DNA of 64,000 nucleotides from positions 62,001 to 126,000 of the forward strand of contig NZ_LMAU01000003.1 of assembly GCF_001441535.1 (NCBI RefSeq). The letters run 5' to 3'. The notes below the pieces were generated by a model. It made no database searches. It was not told the origin of the DNA and saw only the letters and a program-made list of their open reading frames with translations. Within the stretch, counting starts at the first letter, position 1; every line of letters begins with the position of its first letter. Origin of the DNA: Tsuneonella troitsensis (GTDB taxonomy: Bacteria; Pseudomonadota; Alphaproteobacteria; Sphingomonadales; Sphingomonadaceae). The position numbers and the translations under genes were made by a program. Positions 1-8,676 of the stretch are shown here, piece by piece.

Positions 1-994
1 CATTCGCGACATCGCTGGTTTCCTCACCAGCGATCGCAAGGACGAGGCGGACGATCTCGTCGCGCCTGGCCTTGGTGAGCGTCCCGACCGATCCAAAGTC
101 GATGAAGCCGACATCCTGCTCGCCGATCATGAAGACGTTACCGGGATGGGGGTCGCCGTGAAATTCGCCGTTCAGGATGATCATCCGCAGGACAGCGTTG
201 GCATAGCTTTTAGCGAAAGCCGCCACCCGCGGGTCGCCCGATGGGCTGCCCAGCGAAGACGCGGGCCTGCCGTACAGGCGTTCCTGAACGTTCACCCGCA
301 GCCCGGTCAGTTCCCAATGGATGGCCGGGGACCTGACGCCGATGGTATCGAGATATGCGCCGATCCGCTCGCAGGCTCGGGATTCCGCAGCGAGGTCCAT
401 CTCCCAGGCAAGATTGCGGCCGAAGGTCCGCAGAAACTCGACTGGCCGGTAACGCGCGATGTCCGGCGACCGTGCTTCCACGATCCCGGCAAGGCGTATA
501 AGGAGGCGCACATCAGCCTCCATCCGAGCGGCAGTGCCTGGCCGCCGAACCTTCACGATGACCTCGCTTCCGTCCCGCAGTCTGGCGGAATAGGTTTGCG
601 CTATGGAGGCAGAGGCCAAAGGCTTTTCGTCGAACTGCGCAAAGTCGCTCCGCCAGTCCTCACCCCAGCTTGAAGCAAGTACGGGCTCGATATCTGCGAA
701 GGGCACTGACGACACCTGATCGTGCAGGGTTGAGAATGCCGTGATCCAGTGTTCGGTAAACAGATCGCTTCGGGTGGCGAGGAGTTGCCCCAGCTTTATG
801 CCGACTGGCCCGATGTCACGGAGGAACGCCACAACTGCAGCCGGACGAAATTCGCGAGGATCGATGACATTGCTCGAAGAGGGAATAAATCCGAAGGCTC
901 CGGCGAGATTCTTCGCGCCGTGCCTCATTAGGATTTGGCCGATCTCCGCGGCGCGAGCGATGCTGCTGATAGGCTTTTCCGGGGGCGATGCCAT
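1..994 (-). CDS. ABC1/UbiB (AarF) family atypical kinase, C-terminus cut by window edge
   Basis: This reading frame runs off the left end of the window; 331 codons are visible from an ATG at 994. The translation carries the family signatures in order: a KxGQ motif (KLGQLLATR), the ATP-binding lysine strand (VIVKVRRPG), the catalytic loop HGDPHPGNVF and the metal-binding DFGSVG. Known members are protein-kinase-like ATPases that support ubiquinone biosynthesis (UbiB/Coq8); others have no known substrate. It begins only 4 bases after the end of the upstream MarR-type gene, so the two are probably co-transcribed. Whether this copy is the housekeeping UbiB or an accessory paralogue cannot be told from a fragment; linkage to a MarR regulator and an efflux operon argues for an accessory copy. 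Confidence 0.85.
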   Translation of the reverse strand, partial: MASPPEKPISSIARAAEIGQILMRHGAKNLAGAFGFIPSSSNVIDPREFRPAAVVAFLRDIGPVGIKLGQLLATRSDLFTEHWITAFSTLHDQVSSVPFADIEPVLASSWGEDWRSDFAQFDEKPLASASIAQTYSARLRDGSEVIVKVRRPGTAARMEADVRLLIRLAGIVEARSPDIARYRPVEFLRTFGRNLAWEMDLAAESRACERIGAYLDTIGVRSPAIHWELTGLRVNVQERLYGRPASSLGSPSGDPRVAAFAKSYANAVLRMIILNGEFHGDPHPGNVFMIGEQDVGFIDFGSVGTLTKARRDEIVRLVLAIAGEETSDVAN

Positions 995-998
995 GATT

Positions 999-1490
999 TT
1001 ACTCAGCCTCGGCCCGGAGTTGGTCCAGATTTTCCGATACCCTTGCAAGAATCTGCTGCAACGTTTGCTTCTCGTCGGCGGCAATGTCGCGCCAAAGCAG
1101 ATCATGAAGCCTATCCGCGGAGCCTCTCAGTTCGGGCAGCATATCATCTAGCTGCTCCGTGAGGATGAGCCGCCACGCTCGCCGATCCGTCTCAGCTCGA
1201 AGCCTTTTCATCAGCCCGCGTGCGCAAAGACCTGCAACCGCCTGGCCGATGGTCGCCGATTCCAGTTCCAGTTTCTTGGCGATTTCAGCCTGCGTAAGGG
1301 CAGGATCGCGAAGAAGTTGTCCGATGATCCTCCACTGTGTCTGATTGAGACCGATCCTGGCGACCCTCGCATCGTACACTCTGCGCGCGCCGCGACTGAT
1401 CTCGTCCATAAGATAGAGAATGCGGTCATCATCGGTGATGACCTTCTGCCGACGCTGAGACCGTGACATGGTATCTGGTTTTTCATCCAT
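999..1490 (-). CDS. MarR-family winged-helix regulator
   Basis: A 163-residue protein of the usual MarR length. The winged-helix core lies at about residues 45-115, with a recognition helix around AEIAKKLELESATIGQAVAG and the D-x-R wing motif (TDRRAW) typical of the family. MarR proteins are dimeric repressors that leave the DNA when they bind small phenolic or lipophilic ligands. It is divergent from the emrA-like gene, with 125 bp between the start codons, so it is most likely the local repressor of that efflux operon. The UbiB-family gene follows on the same strand. Family assignment is firm; the target is inferred from position. Confidence 0.88.
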   Translation of the reverse strand: MDEKPDTMSRSQRRQKVITDDDRILYLMDEISRGARRVYDARVARIGLNQTQWRIIGQLLRDPALTQAEIAKKLELESATIGQAVAGLCARGLMKRLRAETDRRAWRLILTEQLDDMLPELRGSADRLHDLLWRDIAADEKQTLQQILARVSENLDQLRAEAE

Positions 1491-1547
1491 AGCGCTGTGT
1501 AGTCGGATAGCCTCGGATGCCCAAATGCAAACTGCTAAATGCCTTTA

Positions 1548-1617
1548 CTATCTGACTCACGGCTCATAGGGCGCGAGACGCGTTCACCTTTTACTGAGGC
1601 TGCCGAAAGAGTCAGAT
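1548..1617. promoter_or_regulatory. Intergenic control region between marR-like and emrA-like genes
   Basis: The divergent intergenic region contains a perfect 9-bp inverted repeat: ATCTGACTC at 1550-1558 and GAGTCAGAT at 1609-1617, with 50 bp between the arms. The right arm touches the emrA-like start codon at 1616. The spacing is long for one MarR dimer, so the arms could be two half-operators or chance. I see no convincing -35/-10 pair. Confidence 0.3.
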
Positions 1618-2743
1618 GACCGATAACTCCAACCAACCGGAGCAGGAGGGCACAACCCCAACGAAACCGCAATCGCGGCGTGGCTTGCGCATCGCGCTAA
1701 TCATCGTTGGTCTTGCCGTGCTGCTTGGCGGGATCTGGTGGTACTACCGGCACGTAACCTACGGACAGTACATGCAGTCGACCGATAACGCCTATGTCGC
1801 TGCCGACAGCGTCGTTATCTCTTCCAAGGTAGCGGGATACGTCGAAGAGGTCTTCGTGGGGGAGAACGAGCAGGTTGCTCGCGGCGGAGCCCTCGTACAA
1901 CTGGATCTGCGGGATTATCAGGCGCAAGCGCAACAGGCGCGCGCACAGATCGCTGCGACCCTGGCCGGTGCCGACACAATCCGTTCTCAGGTAGCCGAAC
2001 AGGATGCAGCCATTCGCCAGGTGCGGGGCCAACTCGCCGCCGCGCGCGCAGCACTGGACCTCGCGAACGACCAGGTGGCGCGATATCGGCCCCTTGCCGC
2101 GACAGGAGCCGAACCGCGGGAAAAGCTAGACCAGTATGAGGCGCAGGCGCGGCAAGCGCGGGCCGAACTCGTCGCCGCGCAGGCGGCGGTGGCTGCCGCG
2201 ACCGCGCGCCGAGGGACCCTGTTCGAGCAGATCAACCAGACCCAGGCGCAGGCGGACGCTGCTCGCGCTCAGCTGGAAACAGCCGACCTTACGGTTGAAT
2301 CGACCTTGCTGCGCGCCAGCAAGGCCGGACGCGTCGGCGATCTCTCGGTGAGGGTGGGCCAGTTCGTGCAACCGGGTCAACGTTTGATGACGGTGGTTCC
2401 GGTGAGGGCGATCTACGTGACGGCAAACTTCAAGGAAACGCAGGTCGGCCTGATCCGGGCCGGCCAAAGCGTCAGGCTCGAAGTTGACGCCCTACCCGAC
2501 CTTGAGATCGCGGGACGAGTGGTCAGCATATCGCCGGGAACGGGCGCGGAATTTTCCATCCTCCCCCCCGAAAATGCCACCGGCAACTTTACCAAGATCG
2601 TTCAACGGATACCCGTCCGCATCGGTATCGATGCTCCCCCTGAAGTGCAGCGTCTGCTCGTTCCCGGCATGTCGGTAGTGGCTACGGTCGACACCCGGAA
2701 TGCTGCCGGCGAATTGGAAGAGATCTCGAGTCGGACTCAATGA
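1616..2743 (+). CDS. emrA: EmrA/HlyD-type periplasmic adaptor of a multidrug efflux pump
   Basis: This 375-residue membrane-fusion protein has one N-terminal transmembrane helix (about residues 24-46, LRIALIIVGLAVLLGGIWWY). A biotinyl-lipoyl-like half follows (VGENEQVARGGALVQLD). An Ala/Gln-rich coiled-coil hairpin occupies about residues 100-225 before the second lipoyl half and the beta-barrel region. Such adaptors link an inner-membrane MFS pump to an outer-membrane channel. The stop codon overlaps the start of the EmrB-like gene (ATGA at 2740-2743), indicating translational coupling. An outer-membrane factor gene comes third. Regulation by the divergent MarR-type protein is likely. Confidence 0.9.
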   Translation: MTDNSNQPEQEGTTPTKPQSRRGLRIALIIVGLAVLLGGIWWYYRHVTYGQYMQSTDNAYVAADSVVISSKVAGYVEEVFVGENEQVARGGALVQLDLRDYQAQAQQARAQIAATLAGADTIRSQVAEQDAAIRQVRGQLAAARAALDLANDQVARYRPLAATGAEPREKLDQYEAQARQARAELVAAQAAVAAATARRGTLFEQINQTQAQADAARAQLETADLTVESTLLRASKAGRVGDLSVRVGQFVQPGQRLMTVVPVRAIYVTANFKETQVGLIRAGQSVRLEVDALPDLEIAGRVVSISPGTGAEFSILPPENATGNFTKIVQRIPVRIGIDAPPEVQRLLVPGMSVVATVDTRNAAGELEEISSRTQ

Positions 2744-4311
2744 CCGAGATACTGGCAGCGCAGGACACTTCGATCGGGCCGGCCGGGGGCCGAAAGAACG
2801 CAGACGTGACTGCCTGGGTCGCTGTGGCCGCGGGCGCGCTTGGCGCCATGCTCGCGACGCTGGACATATCAATCGTCAATTCCGCACTCCCCGTCATTCA
2901 GGGCGAGATCGGTGCCACAGGCGCCGAAGGCACCTGGATTGCTACGTCATTTCTCGTTGCTGAAATCGTCGTCATTCCGCTGAGCGCTTGGCTCGAACGG
3001 CTGTTCGGTCTGCGAACCCTCCTCATCATCGCGGTTAGCGCGTTCACCGCATTTTCGGTGCTATGCGGGATTGCAACCGACCTTACGACCATGATCATCG
3101 GCCGAACGGGTCAGGGATTCACGGGCGGAGTCCTCATTCCGACCGCAATGACTATTGTGGCTAAACGATTACCGCCGCACCAACAGCCAATCGGAATGGC
3201 CCTGTTCGGCATGACTGTGGTTCTTGGCCCCGTGATGGGGCCATTGATCGGCGGCTGGCTGACCGAGAACCTGAGCTGGCACTATGCCTTTTTCGTCAAT
3301 GTGCCAGTCTGCGCAATCCTGCTGCTCTTGCTGTTTATCGGGCTGCCTCACGAGAAGCCCAAGTGGGAATATCTCACGGACGCCGATTGGGCTGGCATTC
3401 TCGGGCTGATCCTCGGACTGGGCGGTCTGACTGTTGTACTCGAGGAAGGGCACCGTGAGGAATGGTTCGAGTCCTCACTCATTCGCTGGCTAACGGTGGT
3501 GACCATTATCGGCTTTGCCTGTTTGATTTACGGACAGGTGAAGGCACGCAAGCCAGTCTTGAAGTTGCAGCTCCTGTTCAATCGACAGTTCGCCAGCGTC
3601 GCGATCATGGCGCTCGCCCTGGGCATGGTGATGTATGGTTCGACCTATGTCATTCCGCAGTTTCTGGCGATCATCTCTGACTATAATGCTTTTCAGACGG
3701 GACTGGTCATCTTCTGGATGGGTGTCCCGGCCTTTCTCCTGATGCCGGTTCTGCCCCTGATGATCCGCAAGGTGGACATCCGCATTGCCGTCGGCACCGG
3801 AATGCTGCTGATGGCGATCAGCTGCTTTGTCAGCACGAGTCTGACCGCCGAATCCGGCGGCGCTGTCTTCACTGAAAGTCAGCTTATCCGCGGGGCCGGA
3901 ATGATACTTGCGATGATGTTCCTGAATCAGGCAACGGTTGCGTCGGTGGCCAAGGAAGACGCGGGCGATGCCTCGGGCATTTTCAACGCGGCCCGCAATC
4001 TTGGCGGATCATTCGCCCTCTCGGCCCTCGCTTCGTTCCAGGACCAGCGAATTTGGCACCATACGAGGCGCATGGAAGAAACGCTGAATGCGAACAGCGT
4101 TTCGCTGCAGACCTATCTCGACGGACTGGCGCGAAGCTTGGGCGATATGGAACGAGCGATGGCGGCACTCGGCGGCACTCTCCAGCGCGAAGCGTTCATC
4201 ATGACCTACAATGATGTCTTTCTGGTGATGGGACTTCTCACACTCGCGACGGTCCCGCTTGTTCTGTTCCTCAAGCCGCTTCCGGAAAATGTCTCCCTTT
4301 CGATGCACTGA
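2740..4311 (+). CDS. emrB: EmrB-type MFS drug:H+ antiporter (DHA2 family)
   Basis: A 523-residue hydrophobic protein, the normal size for 14-helix DHA2 transporters. The first helix carries the family motif LDISIVNSALPVIQ, and GRTGQGFTGG and GPVMGPLIGGWL correspond to the loop and antiporter motifs of the major facilitator superfamily. It should act in the inner membrane and export lipophilic drugs or phenolics by proton exchange, together with the adaptor encoded upstream. The substrate cannot be deduced. Confidence 0.92.
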   Translation: MTEILAAQDTSIGPAGGRKNADVTAWVAVAAGALGAMLATLDISIVNSALPVIQGEIGATGAEGTWIATSFLVAEIVVIPLSAWLERLFGLRTLLIIAVSAFTAFSVLCGIATDLTTMIIGRTGQGFTGGVLIPTAMTIVAKRLPPHQQPIGMALFGMTVVLGPVMGPLIGGWLTENLSWHYAFFVNVPVCAILLLLLFIGLPHEKPKWEYLTDADWAGILGLILGLGGLTVVLEEGHREEWFESSLIRWLTVVTIIGFACLIYGQVKARKPVLKLQLLFNRQFASVAIMALALGMVMYGSTYVIPQFLAIISDYNAFQTGLVIFWMGVPAFLLMPVLPLMIRKVDIRIAVGTGMLLMAISCFVSTSLTAESGGAVFTESQLIRGAGMILAMMFLNQATVASVAKEDAGDASGIFNAARNLGGSFALSALASFQDQRIWHHTRRMEETLNANSVSLQTYLDGLARSLGDMERAMAALGGTLQREAFIMTYNDVFLVMGLLTLATVPLVLFLKPLPENVSLSMH

Positions 4312-4321
4312 GCCCGAGATT

Positions 4322-5782
4322 ATGCGCCACTTGCTACCTCCGATTATCACTATCGCCTTGCTAGCTGGATGCACGGCAGGGCCCGATTATGCAGGCCCCC
4401 CGGAAGTTGTGTCAGCAGACACGGGCACTCGCTTTGTGCGCGCTGGCAGTGATGTGAGCGCATCTGATCCGGTTGTCGCTCAATGGTGGCTGCTGCTCGG
4501 CGATCCCGAGTTGACGCGGCTGGTGGAGGCTGCGCTGTCCGGCAACCCTTCGCTCGCCGCAGCGCAGGCGCGCATTGCCCAGGCACGGGCATCCATCAGG
4601 CAAGACCGTGCGGGTCGAATGCCATCGCTTGGGGCACAGGCCAGCACCGTGCAGGGCCGGCTTCCTGGTCTCGACATTCAAGGCGGGGCGCCCCCCCCGT
4701 CAGAGCAAACCAATTCCGACGCAGAAACCGATGACTCGCTCAGCTTTTTCAATGTGGGCCTTAACGCCAACTGGGAGCTGGAGTTCGCCGGTGGCTCGCG
4801 CAGGCGCATTGAAGCCAGCAATGCCCAAGCTGCTGCAACGGTGGCCAATGCAGAGGACGCAAAGGTCCAGTTGACTGCCCAAGTGGCCAGCACCTACGTC
4901 AATTTGCGGGAGGCCCAATTCCGCGCAGAGCAATTTGAGGCGCAGATTTCGTTGCAGGAAGAGATCCTGGCGCTGACATACCAACGCTATCAGCGCGGTG
5001 CATTGCCGCTTTTCCCGGTAGGCACCGCGAATGCCGAACTGGAGATGCTCAAGTCACAACTTGCCGAAGCTGAAGCGGATATCGCAGTCCTGTCTGATGC
5101 ACTCGCTATACTGACCGGACAGGTGCCGGGATCAGTTGATGCAGCGCTCACGACTGCGCATTCCATTCCCATGCCGCCAGAGCAGGTCGCGATCGGCGAT
5201 CCGGCAAGCCTGGTGGCGCGTCGGCCTGACATAAGGGCGGCCGAACGGTCTCTTGCCGCGTCGACGGCGCGGATCGGGGTGGCCGAGGCGGCGCGGTTCC
5301 CGAAATTGTCCTTCACGGGGATCCTGGGCCTCGGCGGATCCTCGTTGGACGACGTTGTCGATGTCGGCGATTTCTCCGCACTCGCGATCCCGCGCCTCCA
5401 GTGGAATTTTCTGGATTTCGGCAGGGTAGACGCTGCGATCGACCAAGCCGGGGCGGCGCGCAACGAAGCAGTCGCCAATTACCAGCAGACGGTGCTTCTG
5501 GCACTGCAAGACGCCGAACGTGCCTTGGCTCGCTTCGGCCAGCAGCGTGTTGCGCTCGCTGCCAGTATGCAAATCAAGAAGCAGGCTGACGGCGCGGCGG
5601 ACCTGAACCGCCAACGTTTTGCCGCAGGAGCGATCTCGAAGGCTGACCTCAACCAGGCCCTGCGAGAACAGCAGCAGGCCTCAGCAGACCTCGTCCGGGC
5701 AAAAGGCGCCCTTACGCTGTCGTGGATTGCGCTGCAGAAGTCGCTGGGCCTTGGGTGGCAAGAGCCTGTTCGAGATCAATAG
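4322..5782 (+). CDS. NodT/OprM-type outer-membrane efflux lipoprotein
   Basis: The start at 4322 gives a lipoprotein signal peptide with lipobox LLAGC (cysteine near residue 17) and a 486-residue product, typical of the NodT/OprM branch of TolC-like channels. An upstream in-frame ATG at 4259 would lie inside emrB and destroy the signal peptide, so I reject it. Two repeated outer-membrane-efflux halves are visible, each rich in Ala/Gln coiled coil (LAAAQARIAQARASIRQD; ADLNQALREQQQASADLVRAK). It completes a three-component Emr-type pump. Its 3' end overlaps the convergent thioesterase gene by 71 bp. Confidence 0.9.
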   Translation: MRHLLPPIITIALLAGCTAGPDYAGPPEVVSADTGTRFVRAGSDVSASDPVVAQWWLLLGDPELTRLVEAALSGNPSLAAAQARIAQARASIRQDRAGRMPSLGAQASTVQGRLPGLDIQGGAPPPSEQTNSDAETDDSLSFFNVGLNANWELEFAGGSRRRIEASNAQAAATVANAEDAKVQLTAQVASTYVNLREAQFRAEQFEAQISLQEEILALTYQRYQRGALPLFPVGTANAELEMLKSQLAEAEADIAVLSDALAILTGQVPGSVDAALTTAHSIPMPPEQVAIGDPASLVARRPDIRAAERSLAASTARIGVAEAARFPKLSFTGILGLGGSSLDDVVDVGDFSALAIPRLQWNFLDFGRVDAAIDQAGAARNEAVANYQQTVLLALQDAERALARFGQQRVALAASMQIKKQADGAADLNRQRFAAGAISKADLNQALREQQQASADLVRAKGALTLSWIALQKSLGLGWQEPVRDQ

Positions 5783-6206
5783 TCCCGCCGCGCTGATCAA
5801 TTGATCCGGTTGACGAGAAGTAGGCGCCCCTGCCGCTGGCGACCAACTTGCCGTCGGGCTCGAGAACCCGGGTTTCCGCCACCGAAATCTGTCGCCCGTT
5901 TTTCACGATCTGTCCGTGAGAAGTGAGAGGTCCTGAGGTTGCAGGACGGTGGTAATCGACATGCAGATCGGCCGTCGCTCTCGCCGCGACGCCCCCGGCG
6001 AGCAGAGTACAAAGCCCGGTGAGGTCGACCAGTGAAGCCAGGATCCCTCCATGCGCCGACCCAATCATAGGGTTCGACACGATCTCTTCGCGCCATGGCA
6101 TGGTGATCGCGATTCCCTGGTCGGAGCATGTCGCAATCTCCAGCCCAAGCCATCGGTGAAACGGCGCGATATGCAGCATTTCCTGCAAGCGTTCTCGATC
6201 GATCAT
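5712..6206 (-). CDS. PaaI-type hotdog thioesterase
   Basis: The 164-residue protein shows the hotdog-fold signature GSAHGGILASLVDLTG, in which the HGG turn binds the thioester and a downstream Asp/Glu helps catalysis. Members hydrolyse aryl- or acyl-CoA thioesters; the substrate here is unknown. It starts inside the stop of the upstream hydrolase (ATGA overlap at 6203-6206), so the two form a coupled pair. The last 71 bp are antisense to the end of the outer-membrane efflux gene, making the C-terminal tail (about residues 140-164, low complexity) unusual. Confidence 0.82.
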   Translation of the reverse strand: MIDRERLQEMLHIAPFHRWLGLEIATCSDQGIAITMPWREEIVSNPMIGSAHGGILASLVDLTGLCTLLAGGVAARATADLHVDYHRPATSGPLTSHGQIVKNGRQISVAETRVLEPDGKLVASGRGAYFSSTGSIDQRGGTIDLEQALATQGPATSAAQSTTA

Positions 6207-7108
6207 AGCTCCCTCGTCCCATGTGGGTGAGTTGTATCGGATGAGTGATGGCGCCCTAGGAAATCGACGATAGCGGCGGAAAAGGCGTCGTTCGCATCGC
6301 CCACGACCATATGCGTGGCATCGGCGATGTCCGTGTATTCTGCATGGGGGGCGAGTTGCCGCAGATGCAAAACGGCCTCTTCGGAAACAAGATCGCTAGA
6401 GGCGCCTCGGATGAGGTGAAGCGGAAGCGTGAGTTTCGCCGCAGCTTGGCTCAGCATTGCCGATTGACGTTCCTGGTTGTCTGGGTCGCCTTGTCTGGCC
6501 GCCATTATATTACGGATAAACACCGGGTCCCAGTGCCAATAGAAGCGCCCATCCGACTTCTGCCGCAGATAGTTTTTCAGACCATCGCTCGCGCCCCGCT
6601 TGGGACGATGCGGCATGTAGCGAGCGATCACGTCGGCCGCCTCCTCTGGTGAGGCGAAGCCGCTATCGACATGCTCTTCCATGAAACCAACCACGCGCAT
6701 CACACCGCTGGGCTCCATGCGCGGGGCAATGTCGACCAATGTGAGTGAAGCAAAGCTACCTGGAGCAAGCTCCCCTGCGGCAATCAGTCCAGCGAGCCCG
6801 CCCAGTGAAGCGCCGACCAGCGCTGGCTTCTGGTCCAGGCGCGACGCTGCAGCGACCAGATCCGCCGCGAAGTCGCGCATTTCATAAGCTCCGCATGGCG
6901 ACCAATCGCTGTCTCCGTGACCGCGCATGTCGAAGGCGATTGCGCGAAAGCCGGCTTGAGCCAGCTCGCTGACCACCCTTCTCCACGCGCGCCGTGTCTG
7001 CCCGCCGCCGTGCGCAAGAAGGACGGGTTTAGCGTAGGCATCCCCCTCAGCCTCGGCTGTAAGAGAAATCGCGCCTGCGCCCTCAATCGTAAAGGTTTCT
7101 CTCGCCAT
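6203..7108 (-). CDS. Alpha/beta hydrolase
   Basis: A 301-residue alpha/beta-hydrolase. It shows the oxyanion turn HGGGQTRRAW near the N-terminus, the nucleophile elbow GASLGG (consensus G-x-S-x-G) at about residue 99, and a catalytic histidine in DATHMVVGD close to the C-terminus. Cap-region residues between them are not diagnostic, so an esterase, lactonase or haloperoxidase-like role cannot be separated. It is the first gene of a two-gene operon with the thioesterase, suggesting joint handling of an ester or thioester intermediate. Confidence 0.85.
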   Translation of the reverse strand: MARETFTIEGAGAISLTAEAEGDAYAKPVLLAHGGGQTRRAWRRVVSELAQAGFRAIAFDMRGHGDSDWSPCGAYEMRDFAADLVAAASRLDQKPALVGASLGGLAGLIAAGELAPGSFASLTLVDIAPRMEPSGVMRVVGFMEEHVDSGFASPEEAADVIARYMPHRPKRGASDGLKNYLRQKSDGRFYWHWDPVFIRNIMAARQGDPDNQERQSAMLSQAAAKLTLPLHLIRGASSDLVSEEAVLHLRQLAPHAEYTDIADATHMVVGDANDAFSAAIVDFLGRHHSSDTTHPHGTREL

Positions 7109-7401
7109 CTCCGGATGGTAGGAAAGGCGCGCTAAATAGTAAACCGATTTAGTTTGTGGCTCTCGGCTCCGTGTTGGCTGTCCTGCAGGGGCGTTTCAAC
7201 GACGGCAAAAGTCTATGCCAAGAGGGGTTTCTCCAGACCATTCTCTAATGCACCGGCTTGCGATTCGGTCAGCAGTCGCTGTCCGCTTAATCCGCTCAAA
7301 GATATAAAAGCTGCCTTTCCGCTTCCGGCCCAAAAGCGACGATCAGTCCCGTAGCAAAGCCGAGGATGCGGTCCCCTGCGAAATAGCGCTATGTCTTCGT
7401 C
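7109..7401. other. Gene-free stretch between the hydrolase and the first small element gene
   Basis: About 290 bp with no convincing coding region. The only ORF (7154-7354) has no recognisable protein character and no ribosome-binding site. The region marks the junction between the efflux/hydrolase genes and the ssb/transfer genes. I saw no tRNA, direct repeat or insertion-sequence end in it. Confidence 0.5.
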
Positions 7402-7674
7402 ATGGACCTCGACGACCTGCTTCGACGATACTTCTCATCCACCGATCTTGCGGCGACAAGCCCGGATGTGCTGGCCTCCGGTTTGGAGCGCTGTAAGGTC
7501 GATCTCGGCCTCGAAAAGGACTGCGGCAAGCGCTTTGCCCTGTGGGCGCTGCTTTACATGCTTGGCTCCGCGCCTGACCTTGAGGCGGCGTTCAAAAATG
7601 CTGACAACCGCGAGGCGGCCCGCAATTTCATGGACCTGCTGGCGGCCAGCGAGGGCGAGGGACCGGGCGGATAG
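7402..7674 (+). CDS. Small conserved-looking protein of unknown function
   Basis: A 90-residue acidic, mostly helical protein (starts MDLDDLLRRYFSST; contains RFALWALLYMLGSAPDLEAAF). I do not recognise the family. The amphipathic pattern and coherent composition make it a believable gene, preferred over the overlapping frame that starts at 7391. It lies 270 bp upstream of ssb on the same strand, which suggests a role in element maintenance; that is only context. Confidence 0.6.
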   Translation: MDLDDLLRRYFSSTDLAATSPDVLASGLERCKVDLGLEKDCGKRFALWALLYMLGSAPDLEAAFKNADNREAARNFMDLLAASEGEGPGG

Positions 7675-7896
7675 GAGAGCGGGGTCCAGGGCGCCTTCGC
7701 CCAGCCACCCGAACCCAATCCGGCTTCTTCGCGAACAGTCCTGAATCAGGTCAGCTGAGGCCGGCAACGCCTTTGCCTTCGGGCCGTGTTGGCAGCTGCG
7801 CTGCCTGCCCGCACCACCCCTAGCAAAAGCGTTTCCCTTGGGCCTGACGGCCCTGCGGTGCAGTCCTCCCATGCCCTGCTTCTTCTGGATGTTCGC

Positions 7897-7919
7897 AAGC
7901 CGGAAATGGTTTCCGGTTT
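7897..7919 (+). promoter_or_regulatory. Hairpin in the ssb leader
   Basis: A perfect 7-bp stem CCGGAAA-tgg-TTTCCGG at 7900-7916, extendable outward by a G-T and two A-T pairs, ends about 22 bases before the ssb start codon. It could be an operator or an RNA structure affecting ssb translation. Confidence 0.35.
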
Positions 7920-7941
7920 GGCACACCGAAGGACCAGTCAC

Positions 7942-8340
7942 ATGACCAATCTCGTAATCCTCACCGGCCGTCTCGCCCGCGATCCCGAATCCCGCGAGAC
8001 CAAGGGCGGAACCTCCGTCACCGGCATCACCGTTGTCACCGACCGCCCCGCGCGCGACAAGGACGGCAAAACCTACAAGGATGAAAACGGCTACACCGCC
8101 AAGGACAGCGAATTCCACCGCGTGACCTGCTTCAACGGCCTCTCCAAGACCGTCGGGCAGTTCTGCACCAAGGGCCAGCTGGTCTCGGTCCAGGGCCGGC
8201 TTCACTACACCCAGTGGGAAGACCAGGAAGGCGTCAAGCGCTACGGCTGCGAGATCCTCGCGGACAAGGTCGACTTCCTCTCGCGCGGCAACGCCAGGGA
8301 TGGCGACGGCGACAACCGCGACGCGCCCGAGATCGACTGA
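7942..8340 (+). CDS. ssb: Single-stranded DNA-binding protein
   Basis: The 132-residue OB-fold protein begins MTNLVILTGRLARDPE and has the single-strand-binding pattern (EFHRVTCFNGLSKTVGQFCTKGQLVSVQGRL). An upstream in-frame ATG at 7786 adds 52 residues without SSB character, so 7942 is the start. It is short for SSB: the Gly/Pro-rich linker is nearly absent and the C-terminus is DNRDAPEID, not the usual DDDIPF-like partner-binding tip. Element-borne SSBs coat transferred single strands in the recipient and can damp SOS induction. A strong hairpin follows. Confidence 0.88.
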   Translation: MTNLVILTGRLARDPESRETKGGTSVTGITVVTDRPARDKDGKTYKDENGYTAKDSEFHRVTCFNGLSKTVGQFCTKGQLVSVQGRLHYTQWEDQEGVKRYGCEILADKVDFLSRGNARDGDGDNRDAPEID

Positions 8341-8362
8341 CATCATCGATTGACCAGCGACC

Positions 8363-8402
8363 GAGAAGGGGCTCTGCCGCATGCGCGGCAGGGCTCCTTC
8401 TC
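8363..8402. terminator. Long hairpin after ssb, likely bidirectional terminator
   Basis: An 18-bp stem with a 4-base loop: GAGAAGGGGCTCTGCCGC at 8363-8380, loop ATGC, then its complement to 8402. Two positions are G-T wobbles. It sits between ssb and the convergent small gene ending at 8410. No long T-run follows on the plus strand. Confidence 0.65.
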
Positions 8403-8409
8403 GTGTTGC

Positions 8410-8676
8410 TCAGGAGCCAGCGGGCGTACCGCTGTGACGGGATGCAGCCGGTTCGCTTCCCAGCCGCCGGAGCGCTTCGGCTTCACCGAGCTTGCCGAGC
8501 ATCTCGCTGGCCTGTCTGAGGCCTTTCCTCGAGAACGCCTCGACACCTGATCCAAGGATCAGCTGCCCCAGCTCTAGGGTGGCCTTCTCTTCCAGTTCGC
8601 GCTGGCGTTCGTCGAGAGCCTGCCGGTCGGCTTCGAGCTTCCGGAGCGCATCAATGGCGCTTCGTTTCGTGGGCAT
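8410..8676 (-). CDS. Small coiled-coil protein of unknown function
   Basis: Start at 8676 gives an 88-residue product beginning MPTKRSAIDALRKLEADRQA; an AGGA ribosome-binding site lies just upstream. The first 45 residues are a charged helix with coiled-coil periodicity (LDERQRELEEKATLEL). The rest resembles a short helical domain (GSGVEAFSRKGLRQASEMLG). The longer frame up to 9003 has no protein-like character before this methionine. One copy of the TTTCCTACA promoter motif lies 66 bp upstream on the coding strand, shared with transfer and regulator genes. Function unknown. Confidence 0.65.
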   Translation of the reverse strand: MPTKRSAIDALRKLEADRQALDERQRELEEKATLELGQLILGSGVEAFSRKGLRQASEMLGKLGEAEALRRLGSEPAASRHSGTPAGS

